A DNA stretch of 64,000 nucleotides, taken from the NCBI RefSeq assembly GCF_964355755.1, contig NC_092672.1:35460501-35524500 (forward strand), read 5' to 3'. The notes under the pieces were generated by a model. The model was not told where the DNA came from. It saw only the letters and a program-made list of their open reading frames with translations, and made no database searches. Below, piece after piece: positions 22,752 through 34,500 of this stretch. The position numbers and the translations under genes are program-made. The stretch comes from Antedon mediterranea (lineage: Eukaryota > Echinodermata > Crinoidea > Comatulida > Antedonidae). Within the stretch, counting starts at the first letter, position 1; the number at the start of each line of letters is the position of its first letter.

Positions 22752-23905
22752 TAGTTGGAAGTAGACAGTTGACATGTTCATAGACGAAGGTGCATTGTTG
22801 GAGGATATTGATGTTTTGGACAGTTAATAATTTAAGGTCAGAGAAAAGCTCACTAGTGTGATCTAGGCGTGATGCACCAGAGATGAGGCAAATAGCTTTT
22901 TTTTTTTAGAATAAAAATGTTGTTAAGGGTTGAGACATAGTTGTTTGCCCAGACAATATTACAGTAAGAAATAAAAGGTAAAACAAGTGAATAATAAATC
23001 ATGCGAAGGACTTCTTTGGGCAAGTAAAATGAAAGACGATATAAAATTCCAATATTTTTCGAAATTTTAGTTTCGATTTCTTTAATGTGGTGTTTGAAGT
23101 TTAGTCTTCGTCTATTTCTACTCCAAGAAATTTGGTGTGCTTAACAATAGGAATTTTGTGAGCAGCAAGGTAAACATTATGAGTTTCGTTAATCAAATCT
23201 TGGTGTCGAAAACCAAAAAGCATAAAATGGTATTTGTTAATATTTATTGAAAGTTTGTTTGCATTGAAATAATCGTTCACGTTCTTCAATTCCCTATTAA
23301 AAATATTAAAAATGAAATCAAAATTAGTATGTGAATAAAAAATGGTTATATCATCAGCATAAAGATAAAAAGAAAGGATGTCAGATGCATTTGGTAAATC
23401 ATTGATATACAATAAAAAAAGAAGAGGGCCTAATAGAGACAAACAATAGGTTTGAAATCGGAAAATACATTGTTGATATAGGTGCATTAAAGTCGATTGG
23501 ACAGATAATCTTTAAAAAGGTCAAGAGTAATGCCACGGATACCATAGTTAAAGAGTTTTGAAAGTAAAATAGTGTGATCAATGGGTGATCCATCCATGTT
23601 TCTGTAATTGAAATAATATTGAAATTGAGGTTTAAAGATTGAATGCAATCATAGATAGAATCAAAATTTTTTTGCAGGCTTCTGGCATTAAAATGGACAC
23701 AAGAAAAGTTAAATTGGGTTCTGTCATTAAACTGAGTGTTAAATTCATTTGGCAGGTAATAATTAGAGATATTTATGTCATTAAAAAAATTATCTGGGTC
23801 TATATCATCGAATTGTCTACTGTGTGTAGAGGGGTTAAAAACTAAATTAGAGAGTCGGTCATGATTATTATTTTGGTTTTGTGCTTCCATATTATTAACA
23901 AACAC
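22752..23905 (-). mobile_element. LINE-C (jockey/CR1-like) with internal deletion
   Basis: On the minus strand the 5' part (23905-23590) encodes an acidic leader and the start of an APE endonuclease (CVHFNARSL, IISITETWM). It then jumps directly to reverse transcriptase (DH-type segment, LGPLLFLLYINDLP, YADDITIF at the catalytic site, NDYFNANKL, KFLGVEI). The thumb/connection region (ISYCNIVWANNY, ICLISGASRLDHTSELF) runs to 22755 with stops. The endonuclease C-terminus and RT N-terminus are missing. A dead, internally deleted copy. Confidence 0.8.
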
Positions 23906-24475
23906 ATAAAAATAGTTAGATTTGAATAATAAAAAAGTATAAGCTTACAGCTTGAATTACAGTACTTTTTAGACATAACATAACTCACAAGTCTATCAAC
24001 TATCAACATTAAGAAGTGAGTAACTTTGAAACAACATTTGAGAATAGCAACTTTTCTCTTATATATATACATATATACACATTATATCACATGTAATATG
24101 TTATACAGCAGTATGATATGGTGCTGTTAGGTAAAATTGTATCAATAATAATTGAGTTGATTATTTAAGTTTAAGTTAATACAATTTGGATTAATTAACA
24201 ATATATAAATATCAGTAACACTTTTTTTTTGTTTTTCTGTTATTGTTTAGTATTAATGCATTATTTGTAATTCGAGTACTTGATTAGATAATAATTGATT
24301 ATTTTCGAAAGCTGACATTCATTCGTATCTGAAAATACAAGCATAGCATTCATTTTATAATATCAAATGAAGTAGATAAATAATCCAAATATCAAAAAAT
24401 TCAAAAGTATGATAAATATAAACAATGATTATTAGTGGAACAATAAATTACATCACTTTATATACGTGTATTAAT
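23906..24475. other. AT-rich stretch, no gene seen
   Basis: Contains a TATATATACATATATAC microsatellite near 24060-24080. Nothing else is recognised. Confidence 0.5.
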
Positions 24476-24479
24476 GAGA

Positions 24480-24698
24480 AAAAACAAATGTCGTCTTGGC
24501 AGGATGTGTTGACCACCACTTCACGGCCATTCTTGTTTACAGATGCAAATACACGCCCATCAATTGACCAAACGTTGTTTGATTTAGAGTTCAGTTTAAC
24601 TTGGGCAAGTAGATTGCGTTTAGCTTGAGTCAGATCCTCTTGTATAGATACTCCACTACCTTTCAGTTTTCTACGTGATATTAAAACATTCTTCCTGG
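24480..24698 (-). mobile_element. LINE ORF1, C-terminal half (split by fold-back element)
   Basis: On the minus strand encodes RKNVLISRRKLKGSGVSI, an EDLTQAKRNLL segment, and VWSIDGRVFA, the C-terminus of an ORF1 nucleic-acid-binding protein of LINEs. Its N-terminal partner lies at 29955-30770; the two were contiguous before the 5.2-kb insertion. Confidence 0.75.
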
Positions 24699-24936
24699 TC
24701 CTGTATGCAGGTATATAAACTATACCAAACTGGCGAGTAAATCATGTTTTACTTTTTAAACCTCGCAACGTCTGGTTGAAAAGGCTACTCGGACCAATAA
24801 TTTCTATTAGCCTAGGGCTTATTGCGATTTGGACGTTTCTGATTGGCTGTAGCCATGGACTATATTGATTAACACTGTTCTGATTGGTTGTAGCTTTGAA
24901 TACATCTTCTCGGAACTCGTCCTTAATACAATAGCA

Positions 24937-25860
24937 ATTTAGCACAGTGTTTTACTATATAACCAGATAAATAATAGGAAACATTTAATAATTTGATAAA
25001 TGACATTTAAATAGCAATTTAGGTAAATGTCTTTTGAAATTAAATTAAATAAATTATAACCAATTTGGTTAGAGTAAAACACAATGATAAAGAATAGGAA
25101 ACATTTAATAATATGATAAATTACATTTACATAGCAATTTAGCACTGTGTTTTACTATAACCAATTTGGTTAGAGTAAAACACAATGATAAAGAATAAGA
25201 AACATTTAATAACATGATAAATGACATTTACATAGCAATTTAGCACTGTGTTTTACTATAACCAATTTGGTTAGAGTAAAAGCACAATGATAAAGAATAG
25301 GAAACATTTAATAACATGATAAATGACATTCACATAGCAATTTAGCACTGTGTTTTACTATAACCAATTTGATTAGAGTAAAACACAACGATAAAGAATA
25401 GGAAACATTTAATAACATGATAAATTACATTTACAAAGCAATTTATCACTGTGTTTTACTATAACCAATTTGGTTAGAGTAAAACACAATGATAAAGAAT
25501 AGGAAACATTTAATAATATGATAAATTACATTCACATAGCAATTTATCACTGTGTTTTACTATAACCAATTTGGTTAGAGTAAAACACAATGATAAAGAA
25601 TAGGAATTTAATAATATGATATATAACATTTACATAGCAATTTAGCACTGTGTTTTACTATAACCAATTTGGTTAGAGTTAAACACAATGATAAAGAATA
25701 GGAAACATTTAAAAATATGATAAATGACATTCACATAGCAATTTAGCACTGTGTTTTACTATACCAATTTGATTAGAGTAAAACACAATGATAAAGAATA
25801 TGAAACATTTAATAATATGATAAATTGCTAGCACTGTGTTTTACTATACCAATTTAGTTT
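24937..25860 (+). repeat. ~101-bp tandem array, left arm of fold-back element
   Basis: About eight units; the word CACTGTGTTTTAC recurs at spacings of 98-102 bp, the last 85. Each unit carries a ~40-bp imperfect palindrome, TGTGTTTTACTATAACCAA opposed by TTGGTTAGAGTAAAACACA. Confidence 0.92.
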
Positions 25861-26204
25861 TGGATAAAGAATATGAATTTAAAGAATGGATATAATATGA
25901 TATGATACAATATGATTTTCTCCCAATTAGTAAGACATTTTGGAATACTGCGTGCGTAGTGCACCTAACAAGATCATGTTCGCTATTTAAAACTCACATT
26001 TTAAAACTGTAAACGCATAAATTTGCGGACATACTCGTAAAACACACTTCCAGAGATTTAATAATTTTAACAGTACTACAAAATCCATAATATAAAGTAG
26101 TATAGATTTGTACAAAAAGAGCAGAACAATTAAATTAACTGTCATTACATCTACTGAACTGTCTCATTACATCTACTGAAAAATTCATCGCGATGAATTT
26201 ATTT

Positions 26205-27240
26205 ATAATACACCAATCAGATCACACGCAATTAGTATGGAATGCCAGTTTAGGCGATGATAAAATCGCGTCGATGATGCAATGAAAATTGCGTCGATGT
26301 GATGAAAATTGCGTCGATGAATATAGTATTGATGTAATGAAAATTTAAGTCGATGTGATGAACATTGCGTCGATGAAAATTGCGTCGATGTAGCCTAATG
26401 AAAATTTTCATCGATGCAGTTTTCATCGATGAAAATTGCGATCTCCCTGCCGGTATGATTTGAATAAGATGTCATGGATGCTGGACATCTGAATTTTATG
26501 TACTGAACTGGTGGATTAACGGAATCAATTAGCTAGACGATATAATGTGTCCGAAAGGACAATAATGGATCCATTGCTAAAATGTGTTAACAATAAATCA
26601 CTAAAATGTTAATCAGTGCATATATTTCAACATTGTTTTAGTGCGCGCTCACTGTGCGCTTGTCTATAACGCGCGCTAGCGCAAGCGGTAAACATGTTTA
26701 TCATATCAAAATATTCAGAAACCGTCAATTTTTAGCAACATAATAACATTATTAACATCATTATTAACATCATCATTTACTTTACTAGTAGTTATTTTCA
26801 TCATTGATTGAATTAAAACCATTTGGAATTTTCATAATCAATTAAATTCATCACATCAATTTTCATCGATGCAGTTTTCATCGACGCAATTTTCATCGAT
26901 ACAGTTTTCATCGACGCAATTTTCATCGACGCAATTTTCATCGATGCAATTTTCATCGACGCAATGTAAATTGCGTCGACGCAATGTACGTCGACGCAAT
27001 CTACATTGCATCGACGCAATCTACATTGCGTCGATGCAATTTTCATCGACGCAATTTCATCATCGACGCAATTTTTATCATCGCCAAAAACTTGTGTAAA
27101 ACGGCGTTCCATAATTAGTGATGAATTGCATATTCGCCGTTTATTGTTGAGGCGCGTAAACAGTGTGCGCAATGCACGTTTTCTTCCCATGACGAGACGA
27201 ATCGATATTCGACGCTTCGTGTGACGAATAATCGCCAAAT
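26205..27240. repeat. Nested fold-back with inverted 15-bp arrays
   Basis: From 26255 to 26450 the plus strand repeats GATGAAAATTGCGTC-like units; from 26850 to 27085 it repeats the complement (TTTTCATCGACGCAA, period 15). Outside both arrays the sequences are also inverted relatives, with GATGATAAAATCGCG on the left and TTTTTATCATCGCC on the right. The centre has GC-rich TAACGCGCGCTAGCGC. The open frames across the arrays are by-products of the 15-bp period. Confidence 0.85.
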
Positions 27241-27361
27241 TATAATTAATATAATTAATTAATGAAATAAGATACGCAGTTGATGTTTGCATCAATTGTT
27301 CTTTAGAATTAATACTTTCGAAATACAAAACAAAAAATGTGTGGTGAGTGACGATATGTTC

Positions 27362-27402
27362 AATCATGGACCTATAAATTACTAATTTATAGGTCCATGA
27401 TT
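27362..27402. repeat. Near-perfect 40-bp palindrome
   Basis: AATCATGGACCTATAAATT is followed by its complement after a 2-3-base loop. It can form a very stable hairpin or cruciform. Confidence 0.9.
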
Positions 27403-27559
27403 CAATATCTGTAGCTTCAATTCAAACATAATGTAACAGAAAATTCGAAGCGTAAAAAACGTTCGTTTACACAACACTTTTTTTAATACTTTATTATTGA
27501 TTATTATATTATACAGGAATACTATTTATTTCCTCATTTCTACCCAAGAATAAACAATT

Positions 27560-28980
27560 TTTGGATACAAAACTTTATGCATGTGAATTACATTACCAAA
27601 ATATTAAAATGAGGATAAAAAAACATCGCGTAAAATACTCGTATTCAAAAGCTTCTGAAATTTGTAGATATATGTCATGAAAAAGAAATTTGACATTCCC
27701 AATAATTTTTTTTGACAAAAATGTAATATATGAAACATACAATTTACATAGTTTATCATTGTTTTTTATTAGAACCAATATGGTTACACAGTTAAACATA
27801 GTGATAAAGAATAGATACTTGTTAGGTTACTACCCTACCCTCTAGTTTGAAGCGACATTATAAATTCATCGAGAAAAAAAACGTATCGTATTCAGAAACG
27901 TTTGACATTTTGTATAGATATGTTCAATAAGACAAAACAAATTATAAATTTCAAGACAAATCGATGATTTCCATTATTTGCATTTTTAAAAATTCACACT
28001 TATGAAAGACCATACATTTTCAACATATTCGTTGTTAAACACAGTGAGTGATAAAGAATAGAACTGTTTTAGTTTATTTAACCCTAACCCTAGTTTGAAG
28101 TGATCACATATTTAATATTCATCGCTAAAAATACGTATCGTCTTGAAAAACGTTTGATATTTGGTAGATATGTTCAATATAGGTTCTTACATCTATAATG
28201 CAAAAGAAATATCCTATTATAGTTTTATTTTGATTTCTGGGAATCATCAATGAAGTAAAAATGTGTTGGAAATGTATTGTCTTTCATCCATAAGTGTAAA
28301 TGTTTAGAAATGCAAATTATTAAAATCACGAATTTGTCTTGAAACTTGAAATCACTGTGTTTAATTGTGTAACCAAATTGGTTCTGTAAAACAAGATGAT
28401 AAACTATGTAACTTGTATTTATTATTATTACATTATATGTATCCTATAATGTAATATGAAAAATAAAATGTACATAGTTTATCATTGTGTTGTACTAAAA
28501 CCAATTTGGTTAAAAGTTAAACACAGTGTTAAAGAATGGAACTGTTAGGTTATTTAACCCTAACCCTAGTTTGAAGCGATCACATACTTAATTCATCGAT
28601 AAAAATACGTATCGTCTTAAAAAACGTTTGAAATTTGGTACATGTTCAATATAGGTTCTTACATAATGTAAAAGAAATATCATAATTTGTTTTATTTTGA
28701 TTTCTGGGAATCATCAATGAAGTAAAAATGTGTTGGAAAATGTATGGTAGGCCTATTTCATAAGTGTACATTTTTAGAAATGCAAATTATTAAAATCACG
28801 AATTTTTCGTGAAATTTATATTTTTTGTTTTATAGACGTAAGAACCTATTAAACATATCTAACAAATTTCAAAAGTTTCTGAATACGATACGTACTTTTT
28901 CGCGATGAATTTATTATGTCGCTTCAAACTAGGGTTAGGGTTATATAACCTAAAACAGTATCTATTCTTTATCACTGTGT
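27560..28980. repeat. ~470-bp repeats in the core of the fold-back element
   Basis: A segment with AACCCTAACCCTAGTTTGAAG, ATACGTATCGTCTT, TTCAATATAGGTTCTTAC and a TTCTGGGAATCATCAATG word occurs at about 28078-28290 and 28552-28735 in direct order, in a weaker form near 27825-27960, and inverted at 28800-28960. Confidence 0.8.
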
Positions 28981-29079
28981 TTAACTGTGTCACCAAATTG
29001 GTTCTGTAAAACAAGATGATAAACTATGTAACTTGTATTTATTATATTATTACATTATATGTATCCTATTCTTTATCAT

Positions 29080-29560
29080 AACGTTTAGATAATAAGATAT
29101 GTTTAATAAAATATTTTGCTATGTAAATAACATCATATAATAAATGTTTCATTATCATTGTGTTTTACTGTAACCAAATTGGCTATAGTAAAACACAATA
29201 CTAAATTTGTATGTAAATGTATCATATTATTATATGTTTCCTATTCTTTATTTGTGTTTTACTGTATCCAGCACAGTGCTAAATATCATTTATCATAGTT
29301 AAAATGTTTTACTCTAACCAAATTGGTTATAGTAAAACACAGTGATAAATTACTATGTAAATGTCATTTATCATATTATTAAATGTTTCCTATTCTTTAT
29401 CATTGTGTTTTACTATTTAACCAAATTGGTTATAGTAAAACACAGTGCAAAATTGCTATGTAAATGTCATTTATCATATTATTAAATGTTTCCTATTCTT
29501 TATCATTGTGTTTTACTCTAACCAAATTGGTTATTGTAAAACACAGTATATTTTACCTCA
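29080..29560 (-). repeat. ~101-bp tandem array, right arm of fold-back element
   Basis: About four units in the orientation opposite to 24937-25860, each with the TGTGTTTTACTNTAACCAA palindrome and CCTATTCTTTATCA. This inverse symmetry pairs the two arms. Confidence 0.88.
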
Positions 29561-29949
29561 GCAACATGTAACATCGCCGCAAAATTGTTATACGTTTATT
29601 TTGATTGGCTAACTAAAGTACGGTCTAATGAATATTGATATCAGAAGATTCCCTAGCTTAGTGAAAAAGTTTTATTACCAAAAATATGATTACGTCACTA
29701 CCGGAAGTTGTAGTCTAGCATGATGCAGACGCAATTGATTATGTACGTTTGTTAAACATATAAAAAGCTGTAAATTACCACAAAACGACAATAGGAAAGA
29801 ATTCAAAGAAATGCCCTACGTGTTCAAAATCATTGTTTTAATATAGTCTGTATGTATAACTAACAATTGACCTTGTGGAAGAGCGTATAAATTTAATTTA
29901 AAGTAAAACATGATTTACTCGCCAATTTGGTATTGGATATATAGCTCCT

Positions 29950-30421
29950 GTATGAGGTAAACTTAATTGACTAGAATGGGTCTAGGTCACCGTGAACTTG
30001 AGTTCCGTGGTCCGTACGGTGTGATCGATCGATGTCAAGTTTGTTTACATCGACTCCGAGCTTACTGCTGGCTAATTTGCATATGATTTTGTCAGTGCTT
30101 TCTTTATCGGTTTCTGGAATTCCAAAAACTCTGACGCTGTTAATTTATTTTGCTTATGTATACAGTTTTTATTTCGTCTACATATGTATGAGGTAAACTT
30201 AATTGACTAGAATGGGTCTAGGTCACCGTGAACTTGAGTTCCGTGGTCCGTACGGTGTGATCGATCGATGTCAAGTTTGTTTACATCGACTCCGAGCTTA
30301 CTGCTGGCTAATTTGCATATGATTTCGTCAGTGCTTTCTTTATCGGTTTCTGGAATTCCAAAAACTCTGACGCTGTTAATTTATTTTGCTTATGTATTAC
30401 AGTTTTTATTTCGTCTACATA
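29950..30421. repeat. 236-bp recent tandem duplication
   Basis: 29950-30185 is repeated at 30186-30421 with only two or three differences (GATTTTGTC against GATTTCGTC; GTATACAG against GTATTACAG). It covers the RRM-coding part of the LINE ORF1 and begins within the right target-site duplication. Confidence 0.95.
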
Positions 30422-30770
30422 AGAACTAATAGATTCCGACTCAGATTCTATATTTGAAATTTTGTTTTCAAGATCGTATAGAATTCGCCTTCTAACTTAT
30501 CAATTCTGTTTAATGTAGTTTCCATGGTAACCATGATACTTCTATGAATGTCTTACTTGAGAAAGAATCCAGTACTAGCTTACCAATAATATCAGCAATC
30601 GTTGGTCCCTGGAACGCCTTTTTAATGATATCTTCAATGAATAGAACCATATCTGGACTATTCATAACTTCCGACACTGACAGACGGTTTTGTTTTGATT
30701 GTCTTGTTGTTGTGCCCGTCGCGGCGGGAGTTTCCTTCGTGTTTGCGGCCAGGGGCTAGCTTTGACAGAT
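29955..30770 (-). mobile_element. LINE ORF1, N-terminal half
   Basis: On the minus strand encodes EVMNSPDMVLFIED near 30670-30620, a degraded coiled-coil segment, and an RRM-like segment with GIPETDKES, LGVDVNKLDIDRSHR and PRPILVKFTSY. It continues, across the fold-back insertion, into 24698-24480. It contains stops and a 236-bp internal duplication. Confidence 0.75.
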
Positions 30771-31058
30771 CGTTTAAAGAGATCAGTAAACAGTACCAAT
30801 AAATACGAGAGGCTAAACTCAGCTGATGTAAAAAGATATGAAGCTTGTAGACCTGTGAGTTTTTAGTAGATGTACAGTTATATCATTTTACGGTATATGA
30901 AAAACACGTAGCCTGTACTACTTCTACTCCAAGCTACAGCCTTTACTGTTATGCTCCATCCCACCCATGGTGGACTGGTTCTGTACACTTATAATTTCGT
31001 ATCATATTATCAATGTATAATTGCAATTTCTGGGTTCCTAAATCTGAATAGAACGGTC

Positions 31059-33398
31059 TCAAATAACCCTAGAACCAGGGAGCCTTGGCTCCCAACCTTC
31101 GTCGGCGCCACCACTGTTCATAATTTCATACCAATTTTCAGACAGTGGTTTTTTGAAATATTCTTCAATGTCTTGCTGAATGCATTTTTCAAGAATCATT
31201 TTTTTACTCTCCTCTTCTGCTTTATTCCGTAGTATTACCTCAAAAAGAGGTACAATTCCAGCAATGACAACAGCTGCATATAGCTTCACTTGTTTTAACT
31301 GGTTGAAATCGTCAATGAACTTTAGCGTTGAGAACCCTACCCAAATTACTAGGCTCAGAATTAGAAGTTGCATGATTATAATTAGAAGTTGGGTCTCTGG
31401 TGGTCTATACTTTGTTACAATGGTGTAAAAAAAAGTCTTATCAATAGCAGTCAAGCCTTCGCTATCTTGCCGGATTACCGGTAAAGGTGTGCTATCACTT
31501 GATGGTACAGATTCAGGAGGTCTAACTGAAAGCGTAGGTTGTGGAGTGGCACCAGATTCTACTGATTGTTCATTCACGTCTAATAATGATGTATTTTCAT
31601 CAGGATGTTGATTATTAAGGCGGTCCTCTTTGTTCTGATTTATAAATTGTGGAAAAGGGGACAGTTTATCACCAGAAACGTGCACCTTGTTATCTTTGAT
31701 TAACTCATCAAATGCCAAAATCACTTGCTGCAGCAGAACCACATATCCTTTGTAATAATCTGATATAATTGAAATGACGTAACCAATGACAATTAAAATG
31801 ATCGCTGCAACAACTCCAGCAGTACCAGGGTTCACCAGCAAACCGATGTAGAAGTACCAAATAATATCAAATATGTACCCAATGGTGCATCCCACCTTTG
31901 TTAACAGAACAATCTGCATAGAAAAACCACTGCCTATCCAAATAATAGATGTGCATATCACAACTCCTACTTTTCCACGAATATGTACCGAGCCTACTGA
32001 AAATAATAGCAAGAAACGGCAGTAAAGATAAACTATTGGTATTGACATCAACATAGTGGCAATACCGTAGACTATCAAGAACGGTACTGCGAGAAAACAA
32101 GTAGTAATAATGTATATTACTTTATTGTTTATTTTAAAACAGTCCCGAAACGCGTTTAACCCATTCTTCCAGTGGGAAATTGAAACAATCGACATTATCT
32201 TCTCTTTCATTTCAAACGAAAGTTTGTGTAAACCACTGTAATTATTTTTTGGAAGTTTCAGTATCTTCCAAATCCAAAGAAATTTTCGATATTTCGGAAT
32301 TGTGTGCAAATTAGAATAGTTATCCATTAAATCAGTTTCAAACCAGACTTGACACGTTAAACAGGTTATCAACAGAAGGAAGCAAAGAAATATATATAAT
32401 AAATTAATGAAAATATGTCCCTGGCAAAACGTTTTATCAGGCCTACACTCTGTCATGATTCCAGTGTTCTTTAGCGCTGCACGGCGATGGTAAAAAGAAT
32501 CGCTGTCCAAAACATTAGCAATGATGTAAGGTATAAATTGTAGCAAACCGACAAGTGCCCATATTATCAGCCAACGTAGAATAAAAATACAGTTATACTG
32601 ATTTCCACTATGTAATAGAAAATACTTAGGGCCCATTGGTAGATCTGTCCGTAAGCTCAAATATTCTTTTCCCGTCTCATTCATTGGCTTTACGTGACAC
32701 AAAAAGGAGACAATGAACCAAATAAAATAGAGTGTGAATATAAAACTAAGCCAGTTAAATATCTTATACAAGGAATGTTTCATAAATTTACTAAGTTCAA
32801 CTGACCCATCTTCTGAAATTTGCCAGCATTCAAAGTAGGTACTGCTTTGAAGAATAGAGTAATAACCCGCAGAGGCTAAGTGAATATCCCATGGGCTAAA
32901 ATTGTCAAGCTGTCGTTCAATACAAACCTCTTGTTTTGCATCTTTGTCACCTTTGAGTTGAAGAAGGGAATTTGCGATTACGTTCAATTTGTCTTCGTTG
33001 TCAACTTCAAAGAAACACTCGGGTACGGAGGTGACGTTTAAGGAGATGTGTTCCACACCAGGAGATAGAGTTCCGAGTGATAGAAATTCAAAATCAAATG
33101 GAAAAGTCAAGAGGAGTTCACCGATTTCTCCGACAGCCACAACCCAGTGGTTGACGTCAATCACTGTTGTATTTTCATAAAAATCAATTCCAACAGAATC
33201 AGAAGCATCAACAAAAGATAACAACTTTATGTTGATAAAGACAGCATCACCTTCCAAGAGTTCTTGCAAGACATCTGTGCCATCCATCTCCAGTAGACAG
33301 GTAGTGTTATCGGATTGGATCCTTGCAGAGTTGTCTCTGGATGACGTCACAATGCACATGGTTGACAAAAGAAGTAAGATGCTCCGAAAACGTGGCAT
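31059..33398 (-). CDS. Gene 3: polytopic membrane protein, intact paralogue
   Basis: 779 residues in one exon, start MPRFRS at 33398. Same plan as gene 1: signal peptide, glycosylated ectodomain (sequons in DNTTC, ENTTV, LNVTS), 7-8 membrane segments including the family signature WYFYIGLLVNPGTAG, a cytosolic region, and two last membrane segments. The variable region is the shortest of the five: no 28-residue repeats, only traces (ATPQPTLS, SSDSTPL), but an acidic dileucine-like ENTSLL as in gene 1. The tail is of the SENWYEIMNSGG type, ending RVI, so it lacks the T-x-V end of genes 1, 4 and 5. Function unknown. Confidence 0.85.
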   Translation of the reverse strand: MPRFRSILLLLSTMCIVTSSRDNSARIQSDNTTCLLEMDGTDVLQELLEGDAVFINIKLLSFVDASDSVGIDFYENTTVIDVNHWVVAVGEIGELLLTFPFDFEFLSLGTLSPGVEHISLNVTSVPECFFEVDNEDKLNVIANSLLQLKGDKDAKQEVCIERQLDNFSPWDIHLASAGYYSILQSSTYFECWQISEDGSVELSKFMKHSLYKIFNWLSFIFTLYFIWFIVSFLCHVKPMNETGKEYLSLRTDLPMGPKYFLLHSGNQYNCIFILRWLIIWALVGLLQFIPYIIANVLDSDSFYHRRAALKNTGIMTECRPDKTFCQGHIFINLLYIFLCFLLLITCLTCQVWFETDLMDNYSNLHTIPKYRKFLWIWKILKLPKNNYSGLHKLSFEMKEKIMSIVSISHWKNGLNAFRDCFKINNKVIYIITTCFLAVPFLIVYGIATMLMSIPIVYLYCRFLLLFSVGSVHIRGKVGVVICTSIIWIGSGFSMQIVLLTKVGCTIGYIFDIIWYFYIGLLVNPGTAGVVAAIILIVIGYVISIISDYYKGYVVLLQQVILAFDELIKDNKVHVSGDKLSPFPQFINQNKEDRLNNQHPDENTSLLDVNEQSVESGATPQPTLSVRPPESVPSSDSTPLPVIRQDSEGLTAIDKTFFYTIVTKYRPPETQLLIIIMQLLILSLVIWVGFSTLKFIDDFNQLKQVKLYAAVVIAGIVPLFEVILRNKAEEESKKMILEKCIQQDIEEYFKKPLSENWYEIMNSGGADEGWEPRLPGSRVI

Positions 33399-34500
33399 GG
33401 TTTGAGGAGTCGAGTAAATGACTCTGAAAATAATCAGATTCAGATTCGATGTATTAAGTCATTCATACATAGTATAATGATAATTGTTTTCTTGGCAGAA
33501 AAACACAAACAAAACAATACACACATAATATTTACATTCATTATCAACATGGAACTAACAACAACAACTGATCAAGCAATATAATATACAAAAGACCTAA
33601 TGACCTATCCTTGGAACTCATTGTTGTGTAGTCTAATAGCGCTAGGTAAGAATTAAAATTTATGTTTATTTGTTTTAACTGTTTTAATTAATCAATTAAT
33701 ATACCTACATTTTGTAGATTAAGTTTTTTATGGTACTATTGTTGTACTTATTAATCCATGATTCACGTAGCTTGTCCCATATAGGGGTAATTTGTGTGGT
33801 CCTCTTTAATTTTAACAGGATTTTTGCCAAATAAATCATACCTTACGTTACTGTACTTTACACCCCCGCATGCATTCAAGCTAATCACCTATAGTAACCT
33901 ACGATTAGTATATTTAGGCCAGTTGTAAATCAAGAGAACATGTTAACTTATATTGAAGTTGAAATGTCGTAATGGTACACAAATAACTGAAAAAACATTT
34001 AGTTTTATAGGATACTTAGACGCCATTTTTACTCGAGCTCCTGTGAAATCTGTTTCGGAAAATTGAAATTGTATAAAAACAAAACACTATGTTCAATAAG
34101 GCACATTAACATGGATTTATTTTGTGAATATCTAAGCAAAGGTATAGATGCGAGTGGAATAACTTACCAGTAATAACTTACCGCAATAATAAGTGATCAA
34201 AACGAAATGATTACCAACATTTACACTATTAGAAGACTAGTTGTAAAGAAGCAACAGCAAACGACAGAGGTCTGTATTATGTAATTTGAAAAGTATTAGT
34301 AGTCTGCCTCATTTGAACTAAAAAAACGTGGTGAAATAAATATAAATGGTCAAATTTCTATGAGAGAAATAGATATAATTTTAACATGAAACGATATATT
34401 GAAACGATATATTAAAATGATACATTGGTGGTTATAAATTTCGAAATTGTAAATAATTACCTTGTACGACGTGCATGGATATTGGCTGTACAAATCAAAG
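33399..34500 (-). promoter_or_regulatory. Gene 3: 5' cassette (exon 1, UTR intron, promoter)
   Basis: The acceptor ATTATTTTCAG ends at 33424 on the minus strand. Two donors GTAAGT lie 14 nt apart, beginning at 34181 and 34167. The upstream block has CTAATAGTGT, TTCAAATTACATAA and an AGTTCAAATGAGG variant of the conserved box. The intron is longer than in gene 1 (~745 bp) because of an extra AT-rich segment at about 33440-33690. Confidence 0.75.

Larger units (their letters stand above)
24708..29945. mobile_element. 5.2-kb fold-back (FB/TU-like) element with 9-bp target duplication
   Basis: Flanked by the direct 9-mer TCCTGTATG at 24699-24707 and 29946-29954, inside a LINE ORF1 that reads across the empty site. 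The ends are inverted repeats: left CCAAACTGGCGAGTAAATCATG, right its near complement. Inside each end lie tandem arrays of ~101-bp units in opposite orientation, then longer repeats, and a nested pair of inverted 15-bp arrays in the middle. No transposase gene is visible. The structure matches fold-back elements (Drosophila FB, also 9-bp duplications; sea-urchin TU elements). Confidence 0.8.

Noticed and set aside
24425-24628. 67-codon plus-strand frame as a small gene
   Set aside because: The opposite strand encodes the LINE ORF1 C-terminus, which explains the open frame.
26813-27367. 184-codon minus-strand frame with IASMK repeats
   Set aside because: It runs through the 15-bp palindromic arrays; the period is a multiple of three, so all frames stay open. 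It has no other coding feature.
27830-28990. CCCTAACCCTA words as telomere-like sequence
   Set aside because: Only one to two units, at fixed places within the ~470-bp repeats of the fold-back element; there is no array.
25000-29500. CRISPR-like array
   Set aside because: The 101-bp units have no unique spacers, each unit is a palindrome, and the genome is eukaryotic.
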